Source of the DNA: Lingula anatina
Lineage: Eukaryota > Brachiopoda > Lingulata > Lingulida > Lingulidae
DNA length: 64,000 bases
Assembly: GCF_001039355.2 (NCBI RefSeq)
Contig: NW_019775573.1
Coordinates: 166,442-230,441, forward strand
Direction: 5' to 3'
This document shows, one piece after another, positions 1 to 11,453 of this stretch. Every line of letters begins with the position of its first letter. Position 1 is the stretch's first letter. The position numbers were made by a program, and so were the translations under genes. The notes below the pieces were generated by a model. It saw nothing but the letters and a program-made list of their open reading frames with translations. It was not told the DNA's origin and did no database searches.

Positions 1-119
1 GATTGGTACGCGAACCAATACAGAGAACCGGGTGGTCTACTTACCTTTAAAGCTATCGCCACCAAAAGTTCTTTAGGTGAGAAAGAAACTCGTCGTTGAT
101 TTACATGAAAAAGAATATA

Positions 120-413
120 GGTACTTGTAGACCTACCACAATGCGTGTTATATGACTCTAGCAGTAAATCCGTTTTGATTTTTTTATTTGCCAATATCTT
201 TCGTGTATCCCTATCAAATATCGGCATTGGCGTTTGTCCAGGCAATGAACACTCATCACATCTTTAACTTGCGTTGGAAAATAAACGTCTAGATGTTTTT
301 CGTTTTTGGAACATCAACCTTAATCCATCCTGTAATGATGATTCTTTGATACACGACCCTTCCTTCCATGTACTTCGCCCATGAATCATGAATATAGCCA
401 CCTAGAACTTTCG
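120..413 (-). pseudogene. Possible decayed or partial minus-strand coding stretch at the left edge
   Basis: Read on the minus strand, an AG preceded by a pyrimidine-rich run (near 414-440) opens about 41 in-frame codons ending in TAG at 289-291. The composition looks protein-like (segments such as GGYIHDSWAKYMEGR and YQRIIITGWIKVDVP). A second open stretch in another frame starts about where the first ends and runs to about 135, as if a frameshift separated them. A further AAG-GTAAGT donor-like site lies near 49-50. I do not recognise the protein. It could be a last exon of a gene leaving the window on the left, a pseudogene, or chance. Confidence 0.2.
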
Positions 414-480
414 CTTGTATATAAAAAAAACACCAATATTTCATTACATATTTGAAAATCTAGATATATCGAAATTATTA

Positions 481-550
481 TTATTATTTTATTTTATTTA
501 TTTATTTATTTATTATTATTATTATTATTTTATTATTATTATTATTATTT
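481..550. repeat. TTA/TTTA-rich simple repeat
   Basis: A run of ATT and TTTA units followed by T and G homopolymers. It lies about 200 bases upstream of the 5' UTR splice acceptor of the first opine dehydrogenase, so probably in its first intron or promoter region. Confidence 0.8.
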
Positions 551-754
551 TTTGAGGGGGGGTCTATGTCATCATTACGTTGAATACAATGTCCATAGGA
601 TATGATTATAACGTATGTAATGATTGATTAATAAATGTTATCTGAAGTTCTAGGAATCTGGAACTTTCCTATATGAGTAAAAAGGAAGTTGGCGTGTGAT
701 GTTAGTCATATACATATACATGTACACCATAACACATTCTGTATTTCGTTTCAG

Positions 755-817
755 TTTCTTCAGTGAACACAGCATCGAGCTGGAGCAAAAAAGCTAATAT
801 TACAGCACAGTATTCCA
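755..817 (+). other. 5' UTR part of copy 1 after a probable intron
   Basis: The sequence changes from a pyrimidine tract ending TTTCAG to the leader before the ATG. All four paralogs have an acceptor at the equivalent place, so this is probably the second exon of each gene, with a non-coding first exon that I could not place. Confidence 0.6.
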
Positions 818-2044
818 ATGGCTTCAGAAGACAAACTCTGTGTTCTAATATGTGGCGGCGGCCGCGGAGTTCACACGTTGGCAGGGTTGGCAGCCAGCAA
901 GAAAGACGTGGAGGTACGCATCTTCACAACGTACCAGGACGAGTCGGAAAAGTGGACTAAAGCCAACAAGGAAGTCTCTGTCATCTTCAAAGACGACAAA
1001 GGGAAAGAAAATACAGTGAAAGGAAAACCCGCCGTCGTGAGTAAAACTCCCGATTTTCTGGTCCCTGGGTGTCACGTGATTTTCTTGATGACCCCTGCCA
1101 GTGCGCACGAGGAGTATCTTAAGGCTATCCAGCCTCACATAGAACCCGATACCGTTATTGTAGGTCTACCGGGACAGTGCGGATTCGAATTCGCTGTGCG
1201 CACTATCTTGAAGGACAAACTTGACCAACTGGCCATCCTTTCTTTCGACTCCCATCCGTGGTACAGTGAAATCAAAACCTACGGGCTGTCTGTTGAGGTG
1301 AAAGCAACAAAGAAAATACTGAAAGGTGCAATATTCGGCAAGGAAATCATGAAGGTTGGTCTTGGTAAAGAGCCAGTGGAAGCCGTACAATATCTCATGG
1401 GCGAACAACCCGTCTTAGACGTGCGTGGTCACGTTCTGGGAGTTACTCTAATGGCCCCTAACGCATCTCTACATCCTGCGATCATGTACCGGAAGTGGGC
1501 TAGGGATGAGGAAGATGAAGAAGAGCCAGTCGACGAAGCGCCATTATTCTTTCAAGATGTCGACCGTCTTGCCACCGCTCTACTGTCAGCAATCAACTGC
1601 GAGATATTGGACATTGCTAGGGCCGTTAGAAAGGCCAACCGGGAAGTGGATTTGTTTACCGTAAAGGATATCTTCGACTGGTATCTGGAGTGCTATCCGG
1701 ACGAGATAGAGAACAAAAACACTCTTACGACCGTCCTGAAAACCAACAAGGCGTATAATGGAATAAAGCATCCAATGAAGTCAGTAGATGGTGGGAAATT
1801 TTTGCCAGATTATACCCACAGGTATCTTGCAGAGGACGTGCCGTTTGGGTTAGCCGTAGTAAAGGGTATCGCGGATATTGCCGGAGTTGAGACACCCAAT
1901 ATAGACAAAGTGATTGTCTGGGCCCAGACAAAATTGGGCAAAGAATATATGGTGAACGGGAAAATGACCGGTAAAGACATCAAGAGCACGAGATGTCCCC
2001 AAGCCTTTGGATATAAGACTGTCAATGACATTCTCGGGATGTGA
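818..2044 (+). CDS. Opine dehydrogenase family protein, copy 1 (divergent)
   Basis: A 408-residue single-exon protein of the octopine/tauropine/strombine dehydrogenase family, which uses NADH to couple pyruvate to an amino acid in the cytosol during hypoxia. The N-terminal dinucleotide fold is present, but its loop reads GGGRGVH (13-19) instead of GGGNGAH. The catalytic set defined in scallop octopine dehydrogenase (His212, Arg324, Asp329) is kept as H219 (SLHPAIMY), R335 and D340 (HRYLAED). The usual LPWACR segment is HPWYSE (146-151), and an acidic stretch (about 229-240) replaces the NWDGKP loop seen in the other copies. The ATG lies 63 bases after a splice acceptor (TTTCGTTTCAG, ending at 754), which supports this start. 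AATAAA is at 2413. Family membership is certain; substrate is not, and loss of usual activity is possible. Confidence 0.93.
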   Translation: MASEDKLCVLICGGGRGVHTLAGLAASKKDVEVRIFTTYQDESEKWTKANKEVSVIFKDDKGKENTVKGKPAVVSKTPDFLVPGCHVIFLMTPASAHEEYLKAIQPHIEPDTVIVGLPGQCGFEFAVRTILKDKLDQLAILSFDSHPWYSEIKTYGLSVEVKATKKILKGAIFGKEIMKVGLGKEPVEAVQYLMGEQPVLDVRGHVLGVTLMAPNASLHPAIMYRKWARDEEDEEEPVDEAPLFFQDVDRLATALLSAINCEILDIARAVRKANREVDLFTVKDIFDWYLECYPDEIENKNTLTTVLKTNKAYNGIKHPMKSVDGGKFLPDYTHRYLAEDVPFGLAVVKGIADIAGVETPNIDKVIVWAQTKLGKEYMVNGKMTGKDIKSTRCPQAFGYKTVNDILGM

Positions 2045-4348
2045 CAATGGTGTCGGTTTTAGACAATCTTTGATTGATTTTCATTCAGATCCATGCTTCA
2101 GTTTTGTATCTATACGTCGTGGCTGATTCATATGCTTTTCAGTGTGCCAATGATCGGCTTGTTCCACAGAATGCGAACGGGCGTACAATGTAGAGCAAGA
2201 TAAACTAGTCTACAGAATCTTTATTCGAATACTGTTACAGCTGGCTTGAAATATTTGGTAGACTAATCAGTGAAGGATTCAACATGTTAAGAGAGGGGTC
2301 CAATTAAGGCATTTTGATGTTTCTGTAGGTCTCAGGGCATGCTATTTTTCTGCTGTTGGGAAGGAGTGAGGGCTGATGCGGCCATTTTGTTTTGGATTCC
2401 CTAGAATTCGCCAATAAATGATAAGATGAGATGTAACTTTCACAGAGCACGGTCCATGAAGAGACGTACTGCTTTATTATTATTATTATTCAGCTATGTT
2501 TTTATGTTTGCATTAAATTGATATGCGCAATTGACTTATGGGGTAACTATAACATAACAGTGCAATGCCATGAATGATAAAGGCCAAAAGAAATAGCAAG
2601 CAGTGCATATAAATATGAAGCCCGTAATGGGCAGTGGATGGGGGGTTGGTGGGTGTTGGTTTCTTTACCAGAAAAAAGTCCCTATCTAGCTTGCCTTGGT
2701 CTTGAATCATAGTTCGTACTCATTTTAATATGTAAATGTAAGAGGTCACTAAACCAATCTGTCTTATTACAAAATCTACAATTACCCACCCCCCCACCCC
2801 ACCCACCCACCAAAACCACCCATACACACACATACAAAGACTCACGCACACTAATAGTTGGCTACGGGCTTGAGGCATTTGGTCAAAAGGGCTACATTCA
2901 CTTTGAAGGTTAGGGACTCAGCATTCAGACGTGCTTATCCCCACACCCACAGTAAACGTTGATATGAATGTATTAAAAAGTGGATTATACAATTATCACC
3001 GTTGTTCTTGTTATTGCAATTTACGGGTACATTCACAGATAGGACATCAGATTCACGTAAATATTTTTCTTAATATCACAATTCCAGGGAATGTGCCTTA
3101 AATCATGAAAGGGTACGCAGAGAGAATATTTTATAGAAGTCCTTTTGGTTAGATATGTGCGTCAATTTTAACGATCTCCTGCTACAACATTCATTTAAAT
3201 GTCCACTTTTTGAAATAAATATTAAAGTTCACCAAACACGTGCAATACCACCCCAACCATGATTTCTTAAGGAAAACTAGAAATGTTGCTCTAACGAGCA
3301 TTCATTTACATGTACGATTACTCATCAATATGAGAACACGCTTTACCCCCCCCCCCCCCCCCCCTTCACCAATTTTACCTGATCTCTTTTCACATCATCA
3401 TTATAAGTTTTGTTTGGTAAATCCGCTGTTACAAACACTATTGTCAGAGTGGGCCAAAATTCGTTCTCCAATCAAGCCCGTTGTAACAGATATGCCTTAG
3501 TTGATTATTTACCCGACTTTTCCAAGATTGCTCTCCCTTCTTCTAGACAATATTTCACATACTTGTGTAATGGCTTAATTCGTTTACGAATCCTCTTTGA
3601 ACTTGGCACATTGCTATATGAAAGAGAAAATAGACACATTAACTACAACATCAACATCGTTTGGGACGAAGAAAGGCATCTCGCATGCACCTGCTACAGC
3701 GCACCTCGCACATCATTGCCAAGAACAACTATCGCATTCTACCTCAACACTACTATCAATGCCCCATAGCACGGAACTAATATTCCGTATTCAAAAGAGC
3801 TGTGATGGACAGGAACATTAAGCCCGTACAATAATCAATGAAAAATTATTGATATGAGAATTGATGCATATTGTCATTATTACTTGTATAATGGGGATGT
3901 AGCATTGATAACTGGGCTCTTTTACAATATGGCGAGTCTAGCCGTGTTAGGCTCTATGTCACAGAGGGTATTCTGCTAGTCGAAGATTAGATCCACAAAT
4001 GTCACAAATGAATTCTCGGTGGGCTCGATAATTGTAGCATGGCTTGGAAATGCTTGTTTTTGAAATGCCATCTTCTTGTTTGAAATCCGTGCGACACCTC
4101 GGGCCCCTTTTCAATGAGATACTATTGCCTCTGCCAAAAACCGGAGTTTCAAAGTTAACTTAAAACCCATTAATGTCATCATTATGCATATTCCGTTCAC
4201 AGTATTGTAGGAACCGAAATTGAGCATGTTCCGGGTGGAGGTGGATCACCGTTAGTATACTTTCTGTCAGAGATATTAAGCTGTTAGAAAGTTGTATGCG
4301 AGTCTTTCATAAAATATTGTGACAGCTAGGGAAGACCCCTGGTAAAGG

Positions 4349-4757
4349 GTGCACTCTAAAAACAAATCGGTTATTGACACAGATTAAATTGGTTGACTAT
4401 TAAATTGGTTGACTTGAAATCAGATACAAACAACGGTTTATACGGTTATTGATCAACCAGTTGCTTGGTCAACATGGTAACCGTGTGGATCGGTTATTGA
4501 ATAACTGAACTGAGGACACTTGCCAGGTATATCGAAAGACTGTAAAGTAATTCTACAAACTTGTTGAATCTTGTTTATTTATAATTATTTTAAATTTATT
4601 ATAAAATAATTATAAAACTTAACCGATTCAGTTGGTCAATATACCTACCGATCAGTTACATCAACCGGGTTATATTTGGGCACATATTGAACGGTTGAAT
4701 CAGTTGGTTTCAACCATTTTTCAGTTATTTTTAACAGAAGTGTATTTAGAGTGTATC
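4349..4757. mobile_element. Foldback or MITE-like inverted-repeat element
   Basis: The left end GTGCACTCTAAAAACA is mirrored by TGTATTTAGAGTGTATC on the right. Between them, many short copies of GGTTATTGA, TTGGTTGAC and their complements face each other. No open reading frame for a transposase. Target-site duplication not clear. Confidence 0.5.
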
Positions 4758-7700
4758 GTTAGCACGCTGCGCCTCAGTAAAAACGGATTGGTGAATTTAG
4801 AGATCTACTTCTGATCAAAAATAATAAAAATCTAGATATAAAATAAAACTTGAGATTTTAACGCACTGTCGTATCTTGAATTAACGTTTTTTATTGAAGA
4901 ATATCTGACAGATGTATATCAGTATTCGTCTATTCATGTAATTATTTTTTCATTATTCTCTTTAATTTCATTTATTCATGACCAATGATTCATTAGAAAC
5001 GTGAGGAGTGTGAGGAGATGGTGGGTTTAGAGACAAAGACAGAAAAAATGCAAGTTTTGCTTGACATGATAGCATGCCCACCTAAAGACACAGTAAAAAA
5101 AAATGGTGGGGGGAGCCCTAGATCCATCTTCGCAGGAAAATCAAGTAAGTTAAACATTCGGTATCATAATACGTACTAAGTATACGTTTACAATCTCAAT
5201 AAAAAGCCAACCGTCTGATTTTGAAAAAAGGCCAACCGTCCGATTTTCATTTTATTCTCTGTGCTAAATGTTAACCAGGTACGTAGTTCTGTTGACCCGT
5301 CTAATGCTGTGCACTTGCTGAAATAGGAAGTATATTAATATTAATATTAAGACCACACTTTTGATCCATATTACCGGTACAACCACTAACATAGTGTGAC
5401 GTGACCTGGTGGAATACATTATACGAATTGCCCATATAATCTAAGAGTTACTCTCTTATATATAGGGACATTTTTATCAATTAAATGTTTTAAAATTCAT
5501 TAATTAAAACACTAATTAATAGCTAATTTCTGTAATAAATACAATCACAATCAATTACAAATACAGCGTAGTTTGCTGTTAAGGCATTACATACACAGTG
5601 TCTCCAAGGACGCATCTGCGAAATACTCTCTGAAGCACTCTATTTCATAAATCAAACTAATGTTCTCATCAATTATTTTATGTGACCCAGATTTATTCTC
5701 CAGTTTATTACACACTATATGTAGTTCGTATCTCCAGTCTCATCTGCGGGACTGTCTATGATGCGTATTTTCAGCCCATTTTAGGCCATCGAGTTCCACC
5801 AAATGTTTCTCGGGCTTCTGTTTACAGGTGGCTATGGCGAAGAACGGCGTAAATTTAAATGTGTTTAAATAGGTTACTGCACACCTATAAATTTCAAAGG
5901 CAAAGACTGCCTTAATGGTTTTCACAAAAACAAGACACTTTTTCCAGATCTGGTCTCTTTGGTTTCCCCCTTTTCATTTGTACAGAAAAACAAATATATA
6001 TTTTTAGTCTTTATAATTGTATTTTTTTTCCATTTTTATTTTTCCTTCTTACCTTATAGTTTTTATTTTCGTCTCCAAAACATATTCAAAAGGAGCTACA
6101 TGGAAAAATAGAATTTAGTCACAGTCGTTATAAATTTCCTTAATGAAAAAAGAAAAAAAATCGGCAAGTTCACTAAACAAATAATAAAAAACAGTGGCCT
6201 TCCCGGATGCTTAACCGTATGTTCAAGCTGGGTATGTGACAGGCATATAGATGTATGAACCCGCCTTTTTCTACGGAATAGTTAATCAGCAACAAGGCCG
6301 CCATAACTGAACGCTCCACTGAGCGGAAGGACCTACGTTGAAAGGTAAGACGGATGACATCGCAAACGTTTGATTCTTAGACGTTTTGCGAGTTTGAAAT
6401 TCACAAAGTATCAACCTTTTTATCCAGCTTTTTTAAATCAATTTAAAGAATAGGTATAAAGAATAGGTATAAGGCCGCGCAGAAACGGCAATGTCAAGCT
6501 TGATTCAGGTGGTTCACCTATGCGACGCTTTACGAGCGTCTGCATACTCGTAAACTTTTCGTGCCTTGAAGCTATATGTCATACTAAGTGTGAACTGCTA
6601 GACAAAAAATTACATTAAAGTGCCATCCTCATCGTTGTATGCTGAGACCTCTTAAAGGCCTTGAATCTTTCAAAAAGCAGAAAGCATATAAACCTGTTAT
6701 ATAGTCTGGGGCTGATCTCATAACTGAACGTCCGAAAGATGATCATTTTTCAAAATTATCTGCAAATATGTTGTGGGAGATCATAAAGGAGGTCCTTCTT
6801 GGTCAGCGAGAGCACCTGTAAATGAATGCTTGTTTATTGATTGTTGTTAAAGCTGAGAAGAACCAGGCTTTTGATCGAAATTAACCATTGAGGCAGTGCA
6901 CACAGAGCATTGTGATTACACCATGTATAAGTGAACTCTACATTTATGACATTTCAAAATTAATTGTTAAAATTATTAAATAGCAGGTCTACGTGAAGAG
7001 TATAAAACCAACCCAATATGATTCTGTCTCAACTGCACCAAAAATAGAATCAAAAATGATTTATGAGGTCGGTTTTCATACTGACATTACGGTAGCATAG
7101 ACAATGTGTTATAGTACACAACAGTATACAAATGTGTGTGCCTGTGACGCATTATGCAAAATATAAGTATAATGACTACAGTTTGTGGGCGATTCCCTTT
7201 CCTGAAATAATGTTTAAGACACGCAATTTAAAATGGTCATCAAAACTTAATTTTTCCCTTTGAATAGTAGATCACAAAAAAACATTCAATATGTGGACGC
7301 CATTTTGTGGGACGCATTAAAAGGCTTAAGTACAATTTAATGTAGATGTATAAAGTACCAAGCTAAATTTTGTTCTTTTGATAATAAATATTACAAATAT
7401 CTATTTCCTTTTTATTTAAACGGACATATAAACAAAATAAACCATTTATTTACGCATTGAATCAACCACCAAGAAACCCATTTCTGAATTTAGCTAAATT
7501 GTTAAATATCGATCGAAAGACTACCACAGTCAGGTTTGATAAGTGCATACTAAATAATTTATCTTTTCTAGTTTTGAGGGAAATCTATATTTACTGAAAC
7601 CACGGACTACCTGACGAGGAAAATAATTCCATGAGTGTGTTTGTCGAGGGGTGGGTGGTAGTGTAGACCCCTAGCCTCATAAGTAAAATATATCTTAATT

Positions 7701-8055
7701 ATTGAGTTACATGTATGACCCTGTTACTTCTATATGTCAGCCTATGTACGGCTGCTTTCACCATTTTGAACAGAAAGTAGTGGGTGACTGATAGTTTTGG
7801 TCATTTAGAGAATGAAAATAACACAACCAGTCATACATACACGATTCAACTTTCAGAGAGTGTCTAAATAAAAAGGTGCAAAATTTCAACTATCAAATGA
7901 GTAACTTTACCTGTAACAAGTAACACTGGGTGTGTCTCAGGGGTTGCGGTTGTTCCCCACTATATAGCATGAAGCGCTCTTAAGGAAGTGCTGATAGTCA
8001 GCACTCCCACCCGCACCGCACACGCACACAAACACCCACACCCAGAGAATGGATA

Positions 8056-8086
<31 letters not shown>

Positions 8087-8382
8087 ATGTTAGATATGAT
8101 TCATATTCTGCCAAAGTCTAAGGATCTGAAAATAATATATAGATGCAAAGACATACCTGTAGCATGTACAGGATGTAAAGTAGTATATGTTTCAGGGTCA
8201 TATTGATATCGGGGCAGATAACACTTGGTATACTGTCCTCTACCAGACGTAAATGTGCAAAGCATTAGCCAGTAATACATCTGCCAATATCTAGTGAAAA
8301 AATCTCTCTTTGGCCCTGATATGCAGGAAACAAACTCTCATGTTAGAATATTGCTACCGCGTGTCTCACTTATGATACTTAG

Positions 8383-8385
<3 letters not shown>

Positions 8386-8453
<68 letters not shown>

Positions 8454-8455
8454 TT
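8386..8455. repeat. (TA)n followed by a T run
   Basis: About 25 TA units and then about 20 T. It lies some 330 bases before the ATG-proximal exon of copy 2, probably in the 5' UTR intron. Copy 3 lacks it at the matching place. Confidence 0.95.
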
Positions 8456-8739
8456 CTGCACAGCGCAGTACCTTTAATCTGCTTCCCGGAGTTTTTGATG
8501 TTCCTATATAAAAAAGGCAGTTTTGATAGTCGCCATGCATGATAAAAAAACATTTTATTATTGGATGCAGTGCTTTGATGAAAACTGAACTGATTCAACT
8601 CCGCAAAATATGACAATCATTTCCTTCTGTTTTCATTCTAAAACCGATGCTTTTATTTATATAATACGATATTATGAATCAAATCGATATACTTGAACAA
8701 TTATAAAAAGACTGTATTTCCATTATTTATTTAGTGCAG

Positions 8740-8786
8740 GATACACCGCGACATATCCGGTTCATCAAAAGTTGCCACACCACAAA
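8740..8786 (+). other. 5' UTR part of copy 2 after a probable intron
   Basis: Follows the acceptor TTATTTAGTGCAG. The leader (CGACATATCCGGTTCATCA and onward) is shared with copy 3, so it belongs to the duplicated unit. Confidence 0.65.
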
Positions 8787-10001
8787 ATGTCTGACAAATT
8801 CCGAGTGCTCGTTTGCGGAGGCGGCAATGGTGCCCACGTAATGGCCGGATTAGCAGCCGCCAAACCGGATATCGAGGCCAGAGTCCTCACACTCTTCGCT
8901 GATGAGGCTGACCGGTGGTCAGAGAGCCTTAAAACCAACGACCTAACAATACTCGTCAAAGGCTCTGATGGTCAACCGGACACTGCCATAAAAGCCAAAC
9001 CCAGTATTGTATCCAAGAAGCCAGAGGAGGTGGTTCCAGGTTGCAAAATGATCATCTTTGTTGTCCCGGCATTTGCCCACAACCAGTACTTGGATGCTAT
9101 AAAACCATATGTTGACCCAAAATGCATCATACTAGGGGTCCCTGGACCTAGTTTCGACTACGCGGTCAGAGGGATTTTGGGCGATAAATCCGACAATGTG
9201 TTGATCTTCGAAACGCTACCATGGGCCTGTCGGATTAAGGAGTACGGAAAAGAAGTGGAGATCCTTGGCAGCAAAGAAACTATCTTGGGAGCCATACAGG
9301 GTAGCTTGTCAACAGCCCCCATTGGTCCCATGGGGAAAACCCCGGTAGAAACACTCCAGTACATATTGGGCGCCGCTCCGGTGCTTCACGTAACCGGCCA
9401 TCCCTTGGGCATCACTCTGATGGCGGCCCATACCATTCATTGTGCGATAATGTACGGCACGTGGGCCAATTGGGACGGCAAACCTTTGGATAAAGTGCCG
9501 TTGTTCTACCAGGGGGTAGACGAAGCCACAGCCCAGTTGATGAGCGATCTCAGCAACGAGAATCTCACTGTTACGGAAGGAATTAAGCGCAAGCGCCCTG
9601 ATGTAGACTTGTCCCAGGTGAAGCACGTGTACGATTGGTTCATGACACGCTACACCAACGACGTCCAAGACAAGAGCTCTTTAAAGACTGTCCTACAAAC
9701 GAACAATGCGTACGCAGGCCTGAAACACAACATGTTAGAAATAGAACCAGGCAAATTCGTGCCAGATTTTACCCATCGGTACCTTTCGGAGAACGTTCCC
9801 TTTGGGTTGGCGGTGACTAGAGGCGTAGCTGAGGTGGCAGGAATAGAAACTCCAATCATGGACAAGATTTTACTCTGGGCTCAGGAAAAACTGGGAAAAG
9901 AGTTCCTTGTCAATGGAAAGATGCAGGGAAAAGACATCCAGTATACTCGGTGTCCTCAGGCATACGGCTTAACCACTCTGGATGACATTTTGGGACACTG
10001 A
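8787..10001 (+). CDS. Opine dehydrogenase family protein, copy 2 (catalytic Asp replaced by Asn)
   Basis: A 404-residue single-exon protein. The NADH loop is canonical (CGGGNGAH, 10-17), as are VVPAFAH (92-98), FETLPWACRIKEYG with the family Cys (141-154), the catalytic-type His H218 (TIHCAIMY) and the NWDGKP loop (228-233). At the motif RY(L/I)(S/A)ED the protein reads RYLSEN: R331 is kept, but the Asp matching scallop Asp329 is Asn336 (codon AAC). All other features look functional and there are no stops or shifts, so this is either a low-activity enzyme, one with altered chemistry, or a polymorphism. An upstream acceptor ending at 8739 fixes the ATG at 8787. AATAAA is at 10207. Nearest relative is copy 3, about 4 kb downstream. 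Confidence 0.95.
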   Translation: MSDKFRVLVCGGGNGAHVMAGLAAAKPDIEARVLTLFADEADRWSESLKTNDLTILVKGSDGQPDTAIKAKPSIVSKKPEEVVPGCKMIIFVVPAFAHNQYLDAIKPYVDPKCIILGVPGPSFDYAVRGILGDKSDNVLIFETLPWACRIKEYGKEVEILGSKETILGAIQGSLSTAPIGPMGKTPVETLQYILGAAPVLHVTGHPLGITLMAAHTIHCAIMYGTWANWDGKPLDKVPLFYQGVDEATAQLMSDLSNENLTVTEGIKRKRPDVDLSQVKHVYDWFMTRYTNDVQDKSSLKTVLQTNNAYAGLKHNMLEIEPGKFVPDFTHRYLSENVPFGLAVTRGVAEVAGIETPIMDKILLWAQEKLGKEFLVNGKMQGKDIQYTRCPQAYGLTTLDDILGH

Positions 10002-11422
10002 ACTTTGTGTACAGCTAGAGTTATTACCCTATGGCCTCATGTCGTAGGCCTATATTTATTGATAATAGGCTTTTTTCTAAATGTGACTGGCATCAACAAA
10101 TTTTAAACAGTTGTTTAACATTTCAAATTGATATATTTCTATCGATATTAATTTTACAGCCACCGAGTAATTTCATTACTAACTTACAGTACAATCCCTT
10201 TATTTGAATAAAAAGCGACAACTTGCAAACGTACTTTTTATATTAAAGAAAATTTGATTGACACGTTTTGATGAAATACTATGCTTTTATACTGCAAACT
10301 TCAGTCTTTTGTCTTCCTTTGTTCAATTTGTTTTATCACTTGTTGGCCTAATATTTGGTACAAGTTTGACGCATGTAGCTATATTCTATAAGTATAATTA
10401 ATTAGACATATTGGTTAGAGCTAAAAGATATAAATGTTTATACAAATCAGGTGTATTGCGTTTAAAATTAAAACCGTTCATTTGGGCAATGCCGGTTCAA
10501 ATAAAACCTATTCTGTTAAGGAACCTGTTTCACACACACACACACAAACACAAAATACTTCAAAATTGGTCTAAACTCGTTCTTTGTATTTCCTTTTTAA
10601 TAATACAATATAGGGTCCGACTTTAAGTACAAACTTATCTTTGCACCCCAAATGAAAAAAGAGAGATGCCCTAACAGTCACTCTATGTATGTTTGTGTCC
10701 CTCCATAGTGTTTACTGATTTACGCGAACTTTTGGTGACAAATGGATAGTCCAGATCCCTGACCCGTAGCAAGTCTCTAGAGTGTGTAAGCATATAGAAT
10801 TACATGCCGCTTTAATTTAATACCTGGTAGACGTGGTGAGTGGGTCACTTACAGCATAGAATAGAACAGGTAAGACTCTGCGGTCACACTGTGAGATAAA
10901 TGTGAATCTCCGATATACACGTAGCAGACGACGAACTGTTTGCGTATTTTAAAAAAGGCATACAATGCGCTTGTTTCTCTTTAAAATAGAAAAACAGCCA
11001 TTCCTGTAATTTTCAGTAATTTCCTTTTTATCACCAAGCTGTTCTGTACATTATCCTAACCCGCTGAGAAAAAAATTATAATATGTAAACCCGCATGCTA
11101 TCTTTTGCCATCACCACTTTCCATCTACATTACAAGATTGGGTCACAACTCACAAACTGCTTGGTAGATCGTAATATGGGTACGGCGTAATTCAAAAATG
11201 AATAGAGGCCCTTGAATATCGAGGAAATATAAAATATTGCTCTAAAATGTTTCACACTCAATATGTGCCATTGAGAATATTCATCAAATCTTTCTATTTA
11301 GTTATTTTTAGTTGTATGGGACAATGGATATTTAACATTAACATTTCCTCGTCGCTACAGGCCCTTGCGGTTGTTTACCACTACATGGGCTATGTGAAGA
11401 GCTCTAAAGTTAGTGGTGAGAT

Positions 11423-11453
<31 letters not shown>

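Larger units (their letters stand above)
2045..8739. other. Intergenic stretch between opine dehydrogenase copies 1 and 2
   Basis: Holds the 3' UTR of copy 1 (AATAAA at 2413), a C-rich simple repeat (about 2785-2830), a C homopolymer (about 3347-3364), a foldback element (4349-4757), an (AAAT)n repeat (about 8055-8088) and the (TA)n/T-run at 8386-8455. From about 7920 onward it matches the DNA upstream of copy 3. An undetected non-coding first exon of copy 2 should lie here. I see no convincing protein-coding gene. Confidence 0.7.

Noticed and set aside
3410-3769. 119-codon open frame on the + strand
   Set aside because: No family motif, no splice or start context, and it overlaps another open frame of similar length. 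It probably arises by chance next to a C homopolymer.
8294-8616. Open frames on both strands through the (TA)n/T run
   Set aside because: They consist mainly of YIYIYI and FFFF coded by the microsatellite.
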